This document shows, piece by piece, positions 8,383-15,579 of a stretch of DNA of 64,000 bases. The notes under the pieces are model-generated. The model was given only the letters and a program-made list of their open reading frames with translations, made no database searches and was not told where the DNA came from. The stretch spans positions 151,798-215,797 of the forward strand of contig NZ_LXSQ01000007.1 of NCBI RefSeq assembly GCF_001648475.1. Reading direction: 5' to 3'. The stretch is from Eikenella halliae (GTDB lineage: Bacteria; Pseudomonadota; Gammaproteobacteria; Burkholderiales; Neisseriaceae). The first letter of the stretch is position 1. Every line of letters begins with the position of its first letter. Both the position numbers and the translations under genes were made by a program.

Positions 8383-8955
8383 CTAGATGGCTCTCCTTAC
8401 AACCATAGTCACGTCCTTACTTCCAGCGATAACCGTATATGAATAATCTCCTAATACAATCTGTTGTTTGCTATGCCCTGTTTTATTACTTTCATTTAAT
8501 GCAGTAGTAAGCATTCCTACCAACTCTTTCCATTCAGGCCGTTCTCCTACTTTTTGAGAACCATGTATCGCTGCCAACACCTGCATTGCAGCAATAGAGC
8601 GGTTAAAATTAACTACCGTATCTTGTGTGTTTTGGTAGGATACAGTTACACCCATTACATTTTTTCCGGTTGGATCTGTAAATACGCCAACAAATCCAAA
8701 CTCCATATCCATCATTACCAATATACCGCACTCATCATTGGTAATATCCTGTTTATAAATAGTATATGGTTGTTCTATCTGCTTTAAACCTGTTACCATG
8801 TTTTGTGTAAATTGGTCTAGTGATATACCTATCTGTGCCGTGTTACATCCAGCAGGCACATCTCCCAATGGCAAATTAGCCGGCGCCGGCTGCTCCTGCC
8901 CGCCGCAGGCGGCCAGCCCGAGAGCGATAAGCACGCCGTACAATAGTTTTCTCAT
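8383..8955 (-). CDS. Prophage-encoded lipoprotein (moron)
   Basis: 190 residues. A lipoprotein signal (MRKLLYGVLIALGLAACGG, lipobox LAAC, Cys17) is followed by a soluble domain of unknown family (GCNTAQIGISLDQFTQNM, then MDMEFGFVGVFTDP). It sits between the tail tube and tail chaperone genes, where no structural gene is expected. Its base composition is clearly more AT-rich than its neighbours, and it has hairpins on both sides, all typical of a lysogenic-conversion moron. Small phage lipoproteins often block superinfection, but nothing in the sequence proves that here. Confidence 0.75.
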   Translation of the reverse strand: MRKLLYGVLIALGLAACGGQEQPAPANLPLGDVPAGCNTAQIGISLDQFTQNMVTGLKQIEQPYTIYKQDITNDECGILVMMDMEFGFVGVFTDPTGKNVMGVTVSYQNTQDTVVNFNRSIAAMQVLAAIHGSQKVGERPEWKELVGMLTTALNESNKTGHSKQQIVLGDYSYTVIAGSKDVTMVVRRAI

Positions 8956-8968
8956 TTCCCTTCTCCGT

Positions 8969-9000
8969 AAAAAAAGCCCTGCCGATTCAGGACAGGGCTT
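8969..9000 (-). terminator. Intrinsic terminator between tail tube gene and moron
   Basis: Arms 8974-8981 and 8993-9000 (AAGCCCTG / CAGGGCTT) with an 11-base loop, followed on the minus strand by seven T. It should end most late transcripts after the tail-tube gene, before the lipoprotein gene. Confidence 0.75.
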
Positions 9001-9024
9001 GATTTTACCATTTTCAGGTAGCCT

Positions 9025-9399
9025 TTACTCCAGCACCTTGCGGATGGCAAAGCCGGTGATGTCGATCACCATCTCGTTGTCCACCGTGTAGCTCTCGCCC
9101 ACCTCGGTTACGCAAAACCCGAGGTAGCTGGTGGGTTTCGCGCCGGGCACGTCGGGCACCAGTGAGATTTTGGCGTCCTCGATGCTGCCCCAGTTGATGG
9201 CGGTGCCGTCGGTAGGCATCACGGCGGTGGCGGTGATGTCGTATTGGCCCACGCCGCGGGTGAAGCCTTTGGTGCGGCGGCTGCGGTTCATGGTTTTTAC
9301 AGGCTTGCGTCCGGTCGAATCCTTGACGTCAATTTTGGTAATCTCTACCTCTGCCGCGTCGAGATAGAGGGTTACGCTGCCGATGTATTCGGTACTCAT
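9025..9399 (-). CDS. Phage tail tube protein (Mu gp40-like)
   Basis: 124 residues, MSTEYIGSVTLYLDAAEVEI with KTMNRSRRTKGFTRGVGQYD, the pattern of the Mu gp40 tail-tube family. It forms the inner tube through which DNA passes, inside the sheath encoded 13 bases upstream. A DUS lies just past the stop at 9013-9024. Confidence 0.88.
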   Translation of the reverse strand: MSTEYIGSVTLYLDAAEVEITKIDVKDSTGRKPVKTMNRSRRTKGFTRGVGQYDITATAVMPTDGTAINWGSIEDAKISLVPDVPGAKPTSYLGFCVTEVGESYTVDNEMVIDITGFAIRKVLE

Positions 9400-9412
9400 T
9401 GTTTATCGCTCC

Positions 9413-10837
9413 TTATAAATAGAGGTCTACCACCATGCCGACCACGTGCAGGCCGTTCACTACGTCGGATGGGATGCGCACGTCCAGCATGTTCACGTTT
9501 TGCTTGTCCCTCTCCACGATGAGGTTGGGCAGGTTGGCTTCCACCTGCTCCAAAATCTCCAGCTCTTCGCAGCGCATCAGCACGTCGATAAGCTCGCTGC
9601 GCACCCGCGCCGGGGTTTTGTCGGAGAGTTTTTCGCGCGGGAAGCGCAAGGCCACGCGCTGGATACAGGCTTTGCTCACGTAAATCAGGGTGCGCACGGT
9701 GGTTACGTCCAGCAGGCTCTCGTCGGCGGTGCCGTTGGCGGTTTTGGTGTAGGTGGTGATCGCCCGCACAATCTGCGCCCGGCTGCCGTCCGGACTGGTT
9801 TCCACCGGTGCCACGCCGTTGTAGAGCGCGTTTTCCTGCTCGGTACGCATGGTTTTATCTTTGCTGTCGCACAGGCCGATGCCTTCCAAGGCCAGCGTGT
9901 TCAACGGGCGGGCGGGGTCTTCTTCGCTCGCCATCACGGATGCAAAAGCTGCCGCCAGTTCACACGGCAGGCTGGGCGTGCCGCGATACCAAGCGCAGAG
10001 CATAAAGCCGTTGTTGAGTTTGCCGGCCAAGGTGGTGGCGGTGGCCAATGTGCCGCTGTGGCCGTACACACCGATCGCCCAGCGTTTTTCTGTGGGCGCG
10101 CCGACTTTTTCGAGGTGGGCGCGCAGTTTGAGCAGGTTGGCCTCGTCGCTGATGCCGCAGGCGATGATGTCGTGGCCGTCGGCAATCACGGCGGTAAGTG
10201 CGGGCTGGATGTCGGGGTTGGCGTCGCCGCCCGCCATCGCGGTTACCGTGGTGCTGATACCGGCGGCGGTGCAGGCCGCCAACAGGCGGATGGCATTGCC
10301 CTCGGTGCCTTTGTTTTTTGCGGTGATGGTCACCACGCCGGCGGCTTCGGCGGCAGATACGGGCAGGCCGGGCTGGGCGGCAATCGCAGCCTTGACGGCT
10401 TTGCCGACGGTATCGGCGCTGTCGCCGGCGGCCACGGCCACCATCAGCACGTCGGCGTTGCCGATGCCCACGCGCAGCACACCCTGCGTGGTGGCATTGC
10501 CGGTAATGGTGATTTTGCCTGCGGCGGCCACGCCGGCGCTGTTGTCGGCCAGCGTGATGATGCTCAGGGCGGCATTGGCGTAGGCTTTAATGGCGGTATC
10601 GGCCATTAAATGTGCCTGACTGCCCGCACCGTAGCGCTCGGCCACTTCGGCGGCGGAATACACATCCGTCAGGGCGGATACTGCGCCCAAGTCGGTGGTG
10701 TGCTGGGCAATCAACAGCACGCGCTGCCGATTGGTAGGCAGGTTGCGCATGGCGCGTTTGAGGTTCCATTCGGCGTACACGCCGGGTTTGCGCGTAGATG
10801 CCGGGATTTTGTCAAAACTGATGTTGGCGCTGGCCAT
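9413..10837 (-). CDS. Tail sheath protein (Mu gp39/L-like)
   Basis: 474 residues, close to Mu gpL. N-terminal ISFDKIPASTRKPGVYAEWN is the conserved sheath start. The C-terminal part (LIYVSKACIQRVALRFPREK, then VVGMVVDLYL) matches the Mu-like sheath family. It polymerises around the tube and contracts during injection. The start shares one base with the upstream DUF2635 gene stop (TAATG). Confidence 0.94.
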   Translation of the reverse strand: MASANISFDKIPASTRKPGVYAEWNLKRAMRNLPTNRQRVLLIAQHTTDLGAVSALTDVYSAAEVAERYGAGSQAHLMADTAIKAYANAALSIITLADNSAGVAAAGKITITGNATTQGVLRVGIGNADVLMVAVAAGDSADTVGKAVKAAIAAQPGLPVSAAEAAGVVTITAKNKGTEGNAIRLLAACTAAGISTTVTAMAGGDANPDIQPALTAVIADGHDIIACGISDEANLLKLRAHLEKVGAPTEKRWAIGVYGHSGTLATATTLAGKLNNGFMLCAWYRGTPSLPCELAAAFASVMASEEDPARPLNTLALEGIGLCDSKDKTMRTEQENALYNGVAPVETSPDGSRAQIVRAITTYTKTANGTADESLLDVTTVRTLIYVSKACIQRVALRFPREKLSDKTPARVRSELIDVLMRCEELEILEQVEANLPNLIVERDKQNVNMLDVRIPSDVVNGLHVVGMVVDLYL

Positions 10838-11034
10838 TATTTGCCTCCTTTGGCGGGTTTGGGATCAGGCTCGGATTCGGCCTCGGATTCGCGCACCAAG
10901 TCGCCGCATTCGAGGCAGCGCAGATAGTAGGCGCTCTCCTCCACGGCGACGGCCTGATGCTCGTCGATATAGCGGTGCGGCTCGCCTTCCTTCGGCACTT
11001 TCAGGCCGGCGGCGGCTCTTACCAAGATACTCAT
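10837..11034 (-). CDS. DUF2635 protein (Mu gp38-like)
   Basis: 65 residues. Begins MSILVRAAAGLKVPKEGEPH, the DUF2635 signature, followed by an acidic, Pro/Lys-ended tail. The family is always found immediately before the sheath gene in Mu-like phages; its function is unknown. A pair of cysteines (CLEC) in the second half could bind metal. Confidence 0.85.
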   Translation of the reverse strand: MSILVRAAAGLKVPKEGEPHRYIDEHQAVAVEESAYYLRCLECGDLVRESEAESEPDPKPAKGGK

Positions 11035-11723
11035 GGTGTCTCTCCTGTTTTAACTTCCGCCTCGATGGCGGGGGTGGGGTTGTCGGGCGGCGCGTGCACA
11101 TGCAGGTTCGCGCCTTTCAGTTCGGGGTATGGCGGGCTGGTGGCCGCCTGATAGGTCACAAAGATTTGGTCGGGGTGCGGCGGGGGCGGCGGGGCGTTCG
11201 GATTAGCCGGTGGTGGCGGTGGCGGCGGGATTTCCGGCCAGCGGCCGTTGTCCAACGCCTCCTCGATCCAATGGGTGGCAAATTCGCAGGCATACACGCT
11301 CATCGCTTCCTGCCGCTCCATCCTGCCGTTAAACAGGGTGCGCACCGCGCGCGGTTGCAGCTTGTCGATGGCCAAGCCCAAATCCTGATTGGCCAGCAGG
11401 CGGCGCACCGCGTAAATCAGTTGGTAGCTGCCGATTTCCCAGTGGCCGATGCCGCCGGCGCGGCTGGCTTCCTCGCTGCGTAACGAGCGGGCAGCCACCA
11501 TCACCACAAACTTGGCTTCGGCCTTGTGCTTGGTGCGGCTGGTTTTAACGGCTTCGGTTTTGTCGATGCCGGCAAAAGTCACCCAAGCAGCGGGCAACTG
11601 CTGCACCACCTGATACAGCCCCTCGTCGTCCAGCTCGCCGCCGTAGCTGTGCACGCCGGTAACCAGCTTGCCCAAACCTTGGCGCAGGCGCTGCACGATG
11701 GCAGCCTCAATAAGGGCGATCAC
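11031..11723 (-). CDS. Mu gp37-like protein (DUF1834)
   Basis: 230 residues starting MIALIEAAIVQRLRQGLGKL, as in the DUF1834/gp37 family, thought to be a tail-completion or terminator-like protein. The C-terminal third is unusually proline-rich (runs of Pro around residues 165-185), longer than in Mu. It overlaps gp36-like upstream (17 bases) and DUF2635 downstream (4 bases). Confidence 0.85.
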   Translation of the reverse strand: MIALIEAAIVQRLRQGLGKLVTGVHSYGGELDDEGLYQVVQQLPAAWVTFAGIDKTEAVKTSRTKHKAEAKFVVMVAARSLRSEEASRAGGIGHWEIGSYQLIYAVRRLLANQDLGLAIDKLQPRAVRTLFNGRMERQEAMSVYACEFATHWIEEALDNGRWPEIPPPPPPPANPNAPPPPPHPDQIFVTYQAATSPPYPELKGANLHVHAPPDNPTPAIEAEVKTGETP

Positions 11724-12129
11724 GGCCGAATACCTTTTGCTGGGGCTTGTTAAATATCACGGTGTCGCCGGTGCCGAGCTGGCCGTTTTCGGGCAGCCCA
11801 CTGATGGTGGCCGTGCCGCGCGCCACCTGCTTGAGGTAGTCGATGGCGTTTTTGTAGCGGGTGTCCATGTCATCGTTGCCTTGGCGCATACCGGTGGCCA
11901 AGCGGTAGATGGCAATGTCGCAGCAGTACACCGTCAATAACCGCGGAATCTGCGGAAACGGCCGCGTGTAGCGGTTCAAGTAGCCGTCGATTTCGGCGGT
12001 AGCGTCCAGCAGTGCCTGCTGCGCAATGTCGGCATTGATTTGGCCGCGCCGCTCTAAGTCGGTGAGCTGCAACACGGTGTTGTCGCCGTAGCGCAGGCAC
12101 AGTTCGTCGAGCGAGGCATAGCTGATCAT
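11707..12129 (-). CDS. Mu gp36-like protein (DUF1320)
   Basis: 140 residues, MISYASLDELCLRYGDN, with ATAEIDGYLNRYTRPFPQIP, the DUF1320 core. Homologues are head-tail connector proteins of the gp6/HK97 type. Overlaps its upstream neighbour by four bases (ATGA). Confidence 0.88.
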   Translation of the reverse strand: MISYASLDELCLRYGDNTVLQLTDLERRGQINADIAQQALLDATAEIDGYLNRYTRPFPQIPRLLTVYCCDIAIYRLATGMRQGNDDMDTRYKNAIDYLKQVARGTATISGLPENGQLGTGDTVIFNKPQQKVFGRDRPY

Positions 12130-12578
12130 TGCGGCACGTCCCCGTTATCGTCCGGCGCATCGGCCGGGCGGATTTCAAGATGCGGCTCGGCCAGCAGGCG
12201 CTGCCAATCTGCATCGCTCAATTCGCTGCGCTGTACCGTACGCCATTCATGGCGCACAAATTCCAAGCCGCAGCGGAAAAAGCGCTCGGTGCGCGAGCGC
12301 ACGGCCACTGCATCGGCGGCAGGCGGTTCGGTTGGTTTTTCAGGTAGCCTGCCTGCATCGGCGGTGGGCTGTACAACGGCATCCTGTTCCGGCTGCTGTT
12401 CAACCGGCGCGGTTTCAGACTGCGTGGTTTCAGGCGGGGTGTCGGGATGGCCTTGCTGCTGTTCCGGCTGGTTTTCGGGCAGGCCGTCCTGCGCCTCCGG
12501 CTGCTGCTCGGTTTGGCCGCCTTGCGCTTCTTGCAGCGGCTTTTGCACTGCATCGTCTTGGGGTTTGTTTTTTGCCAT
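12126..12578 (-). CDS. Mu gp35-like protein (HI1506 type)
   Basis: 150 residues. The first 85 are low-complexity and Gln/Pro/Glu rich. The conserved part is C-terminal: RFFRCGLEFVRHEWRTV and DWQRLLAEPHLEI, the pattern of the Haemophilus HI1506/Mu gp35 family, presumed head or connector related. A DUS at 12339-12350 codes for part of the variable region. Start chosen at the ATG of MAKNKPQDD. Confidence 0.75.
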   Translation of the reverse strand: MAKNKPQDDAVQKPLQEAQGGQTEQQPEAQDGLPENQPEQQQGHPDTPPETTQSETAPVEQQPEQDAVVQPTADAGRLPEKPTEPPAADAVAVRSRTERFFRCGLEFVRHEWRTVQRSELSDADWQRLLAEPHLEIRPADAPDDNGDVPQ

Positions 12579-12631
12579 TTATCTGCTCCAAAACGGCGGC
12601 TTTAAACCGGTTAAAGCCGCCGCAAAAGGGG

Positions 12632-13546
12632 TTACAACAGCCACGGGCTGGCCACGACTTTGACCTTGTTGTGGTGCGGGTTGAATTTGCCGTTTTCGTA
12701 TTTGTCGGGTTTGACAATCGAATTGGCCAAATCTTCCATAGTGCTGGGCACCAGCAACACAGTCGGGCGGATGTCGAGCGGGCGGCCGCCGTCGCCTTTT
12801 TGACTAGCCATCGCGTTAAATACCTTGGCAAAGTTGTCCGGGGTCAGCTCCTCGGTGCTCATGCTGGCCATCTGCCAGAAGCCGAAGCCGGCATTGCAGC
12901 GGCCGTCCACGCCGTAGCGGTACTCGTTGCGCATAAACACGCCTTCGTCATCGTCTTTGGTCATCGCACTGAGCTTCATCGGCTTGCGTTGCTGGAAGAT
13001 CATCGGTTTGATGGCGCGGCTGGTATCCAGCAGATACCACGGCGTGCCCTGCGTGCCGCCGGTGGCGGTAAACAGGTTTTTAACCAAGGTTTTGTTGCCG
13101 GTGCCGTCCACTTTTTCAAACACCGGGTGGTCGGTATCAAAAAAGTTTTGGCCGTCGTAACACAGGGTGGTGTTGCCTTTTTTCAACAGGCCGAACACCA
13201 ATTCGTCGGCAAACACGGCAGCGGCACGGCCCAGCTCGGTTACCAGCGGCGCATAAATACCGATGTTGTCGTCTTCAATATCGTTGCGGCTGACTTTGAT
13301 GGAGCTCTCAAAATGCTTATTGGCAATCGCGTAAGCGTGTGCCTTCATGTCGTTGAACACACGGTCACCCACCCATTCGCGCAATGCCGGCGCCTGTCCG
13401 AGCCAGCCGTAGGTGTTGGAGGCGGTGGAAGACGGCACCACGGTGGCAATTTCCGGGTATTGGCTCTTAGCCATTTGCAGGCCGTCCTGATAGTTCTTTT
13501 TAAAGCCGGTAAACAAGGCTTTAATTAAATCCGGGGTGATAATCAT
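12632..13546 (-). CDS. Major head protein (Mu gpT-like)
   Basis: 304 residues, the length of Mu gpT. MIITPDLIKALFTGFKKNYQ and YGWLGQAPALREWVGDRVF are hallmark stretches of the Mu-like major capsid subunit, which builds the icosahedral head. It follows the protease/scaffold gene, as in Mu. Confidence 0.95.
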   Translation of the reverse strand: MIITPDLIKALFTGFKKNYQDGLQMAKSQYPEIATVVPSSTASNTYGWLGQAPALREWVGDRVFNDMKAHAYAIANKHFESSIKVSRNDIEDDNIGIYAPLVTELGRAAAVFADELVFGLLKKGNTTLCYDGQNFFDTDHPVFEKVDGTGNKTLVKNLFTATGGTQGTPWYLLDTSRAIKPMIFQQRKPMKLSAMTKDDDEGVFMRNEYRYGVDGRCNAGFGFWQMASMSTEELTPDNFAKVFNAMASQKGDGGRPLDIRPTVLLVPSTMEDLANSIVKPDKYENGKFNPHHNKVKVVASPWLL

Positions 13547-13558
13547 CGGGGATTACTC

Positions 13559-14161
13559 CTATTTCTGTTTTGCATAGTCTTCGGCAGTGATGCCCAGCAT
13601 TTCTGCCACTCTCGCCTCATCAGCGCTCAAACCTTTTTCCGCGGCAGCAGGCGGGATGCCGCCGGTCTGCGTGGCGCTTAGGGCGGCCAAAGGCTGCGCC
13701 GTGGCTAAAAATTCGGCCAGTGCCTGCGGGTTGGATTTGCCCAAGCCTTCCGCCCATGCTTTTTGCGCCGGTAGCAGTCGGCCGTCGGAGAGGGCGGCGG
13801 TAATCAGTTGTGCGGTTTTTTCCGCCTCGTGCGCAGCCAGCTGCTGGCTCAGGGCGGCCACTTGTCGTTGCAAGCCTTGCAGTGCCGACAGCGGCACCTG
13901 TTGCGAGGCGGCAGCGGTATTGGGTGCGCCGGTCTCGTCATTGGCCGGCTGGCCTGCCGGTGCGGCAGGGGCGGCGGGCGGGTTCGGCTCGGCCGGTTTG
14001 TTTTCCGGCTTGGCTGCCTCTTTGGCGGCGGCCAAGGCTTCGGCCAGCTTTTTGCCGTCGGTGCTGCTTTGGATTTGCTGCATCGCGGCCAGCTGCTCCG
14101 CCTCGCTGGCGGTTTCAGGCAGCCCGAGCAGCGACAGCATCAGCTTTTGTGCTTCGTTCAT
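13559..14161 (-). CDS. Nested capsid scaffold (Mu gpZ-like), in-frame internal start in I
   Basis: An in-frame ATG at 14161 (protein start MNEAQKLMLSLLGLPE) is preceded by AAGGACGAAGCA, a clear Shine-Dalgarno at good spacing, and would give a 200-residue product identical to the C-terminal half of the I protein. Mu makes its scaffold Z in the same way. The composition, rich in Ala, Gln and Glu with predicted helices, fits a scaffold. Confidence 0.72.
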   Translation of the reverse strand: MNEAQKLMLSLLGLPETASEAEQLAAMQQIQSSTDGKKLAEALAAAKEAAKPENKPAEPNPPAAPAAPAGQPANDETGAPNTAAASQQVPLSALQGLQRQVAALSQQLAAHEAEKTAQLITAALSDGRLLPAQKAWAEGLGKSNPQALAEFLATAQPLAALSATQTGGIPPAAAEKGLSADEARVAEMLGITAEDYAKQK

Positions 14162-14689
14162 TGCTTCGTCCTTTTGAGAGGGTTGGAGGGGGTTAAGTAA
14201 TCGGGAGGCGGCAGCCAAGGCCACCGGGTCGAGTTGGTCAAGCGCCGGGGTGTTGGTGAGCGCGGGCGGCAACAGGCTAAGGATGTCGCCCGCAGGCGTG
14301 TACTGGAACACCGGCGAGATATAACGGTATTCGCCGCCGGCAATCCGCTCCTTGGCCGCGGCCGTCCACTGCACCTCGGCATACAACCCTTTGCCGTCTA
14401 TCCATTCAAAACCGGAGAGCCAGCCCGATGCCGGGTTAGGCTGTCCGTTTTGCGCGGTAAACAAGGTTTGGTGTTCGTAGTCCACCATCAGCCGCACCGG
14501 CCGCGCATTGAGCTCGGCCACCAAGGCGGCTGCACGCTGCGGGCTCAAACGCCAAAACGGCGCATCGGCCGGGCGCCCGTCGTTGGAGCGGAACTCGCCG
14601 GCGGGAATCAGCTGGATGCGCTGCGCCGCGCCGTCCACCGGGACGGAACAGGCAGCCAGTAAAAACGGGGGAGGGGTATGTTTGTTCAT
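13559..14689 (-). CDS. Prohead protease with scaffold domain (Mu gpI-like)
   Basis: 376 residues. The N-terminal half (RIQLIPAGEFRSNDGRPAD, LMVDYEHQTLF, AEVQWTAAAKERI, YRYISPVFQY) is the Mu I protease, with a probable Ser/His active site around the DYEHQ block. The C-terminal half is helical, Ala/Gln rich and scaffold-like. Residue 177 is an internal Met with its own ribosome-binding site, marking the nested scaffold gene. A 212-base gap precedes the gene. Confidence 0.92.
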   Translation of the reverse strand: MNKHTPPPFLLAACSVPVDGAAQRIQLIPAGEFRSNDGRPADAPFWRLSPQRAAALVAELNARPVRLMVDYEHQTLFTAQNGQPNPASGWLSGFEWIDGKGLYAEVQWTAAAKERIAGGEYRYISPVFQYTPAGDILSLLPPALTNTPALDQLDPVALAAASRLLNPLQPSQKDEAMNEAQKLMLSLLGLPETASEAEQLAAMQQIQSSTDGKKLAEALAAAKEAAKPENKPAEPNPPAAPAAPAGQPANDETGAPNTAAASQQVPLSALQGLQRQVAALSQQLAAHEAEKTAQLITAALSDGRLLPAQKAWAEGLGKSNPQALAEFLATAQPLAALSATQTGGIPPAAAEKGLSADEARVAEMLGITAEDYAKQK

Positions 14690-14901
14690 GGCCGCATTGT
14701 GCAGCCGGAAGCGGGGGAAAAATCTTTGAAGCGCCTCACTTGGTTTTGGCGCAGGTGAAACAGTCGGCGGGGCGGCTGCGGTGTGATGGCTATAAAGAGG
14801 CTATAAAGCGCGTTTTTTAGCGGGGGTCTGGCGCGGGGATATACCAAACTATACCCAAGCCGTTTAAACGCCGTTTGGCGCGATTTTGGGCGGGGTGTCG
14901 T
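14690..14901 (-). promoter_or_regulatory. Noncoding gap upstream of I: candidate late promoter region
   Basis: The longest gap in the late region, where Mu has the C-activated promoter PI. It holds phased direct repeats: GGCTATAAAG at 14788-14797 and 14799-14808 (11-base step), TATACC at 14840-14845 and 14850-14855 (10-base step), and GCCGTTT twice near 14870. Such spacing would suit an activator of the Mor/C family. No gene is seen. Confidence 0.45.
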
Positions 14902-15495
14902 TTAACTGCCTTTCGGTAGGCCGCAGACGGAGGCCAAATAGTCGCTCACCGTCTCCACCAGCTCGTGCTCGTCTTGCGGCGTGAGCTGCATAAACGGGCG
15001 TGCCGGGATGCGGCTGCCGGGGTGCTTCACGCTTTTTACCGGATACGCCCCGGTGGCCCATGCCAGCGCCTTTTTATGGCGCGGGTAAATCATGTGCGCG
15101 GCGGTTTGCCCGCCGAAGTTGTGGATGGCGGCATAGGCCACATTAGTGCCTACCCGCGCGCTATCGTTGTCGCTGGCCTCGGTGATGCTGTTGCGCAGGC
15201 GGCCGGTGTTTTGCAGGATTTTGTGGTTGCGCACATGCTTGTCAAACCGCGCCTGCGATACCTGCCCGCGTTTCGTCAGCGCCCCGGCACGGGAGAGCTG
15301 GCTGCCCAGCTTCAGCCCCGCCCAAGCCGGGCGGCCTTGGCTGTTAAAGTTTTCATCCACCGCCTGATGCAGCCTGCCGGCAATCAGGCGCATCAGGCTA
15401 CCGCGCTGCTCCAAGCCCTGCGCTGCGCGGCTGATGTTTTGCTGCAACTCTAACGTCTTGATTTCGATTTCGATCATAGCTATACTGTAATTCAC
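14902..15495 (-). CDS. Phage virion morphogenesis protein (Mu gpG-like)
   Basis: 197 residues from GTG (15495) or 191 from ATG (15477); neither has a clear Shine-Dalgarno. The family core is visible: RPAWAGLKLGSQLSRAGALT, then VGTNVAYAAIHNFGG, then IPARPFMQLT. Mu gpG is a head-tail joining or tail-completion factor. The N-terminal coding region overlaps an opposite-strand promoter (15458-15486) for the tRNA-like element, an unusual arrangement. Confidence 0.85.
   Translation of the reverse strand: MNYSIAMIEIEIKTLELQQNISRAAQGLEQRGSLMRLIAGRLHQAVDENFNSQGRPAWAGLKLGSQLSRAGALTKRGQVSQARFDKHVRNHKILQNTGRLRNSITEASDNDSARVGTNVAYAAIHNFGGQTAAHMIYPRHKKALAWATGAYPVKSVKHPGSRIPARPFMQLTPQDEHELVETVSDYLASVCGLPKGS
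15458..15486 (+). promoter_or_regulatory. Sigma70 promoter for the tRNA-like RNA
   Basis: TTGATT at 15458-15463 and TATACT at 15481-15486 with exactly 17 bases between. Predicted start is near 15493, just before the tRNA-like sequence at 15501. It fires against the direction of the phage late operon. Confidence 0.55.
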
Positions 15496-15500
15496 AAATA

Positions 15501-15575
15501 GGCAGGGGTAGTTTCCAACTGGTAAAGGTTATGGTTTCCCCATATTATGCGGGTTCGAATCCCGACGCCCCTGCC
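15501..15575 (+). ncRNA. tRNA-like RNA between the MuF-nuclease and G genes
   Basis: The 75-base segment has a perfect 8-bp acceptor-like pairing (GGCAGGGG with CCCCTGCC), a canonical T-loop box GGTTCGAATCC, a D-loop-like CAACTGGTA, and an anticodon-arm-like hairpin with loop GTTTCCC (possible anticodon UUC). It is not a regular tRNA: two to three extra bases separate the T-stem from the acceptor strand, the variable region is short and no CCA is encoded. It has its own promoter. It could be a divergent phage tRNA, a tRNA mimic, or a decayed tRNA. Confidence 0.42.
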
Positions 15576-15579
15576 TGTT

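Noticed and set aside
9446..10609. Long plus-strand open frame (387 codons) opposite the tail sheath gene
   Set aside because: Mirror of a GC-rich coding frame; composition (Gly/His/Ala/Gln) is that of an antisense shadow and no start signal is present.
15501..15575. Calling this a normal tRNA-Glu
   Set aside because: Anticodon UUC is only one reading; extra bases between T-stem and acceptor, short variable region and lack of CCA do not allow a confident tRNA call.
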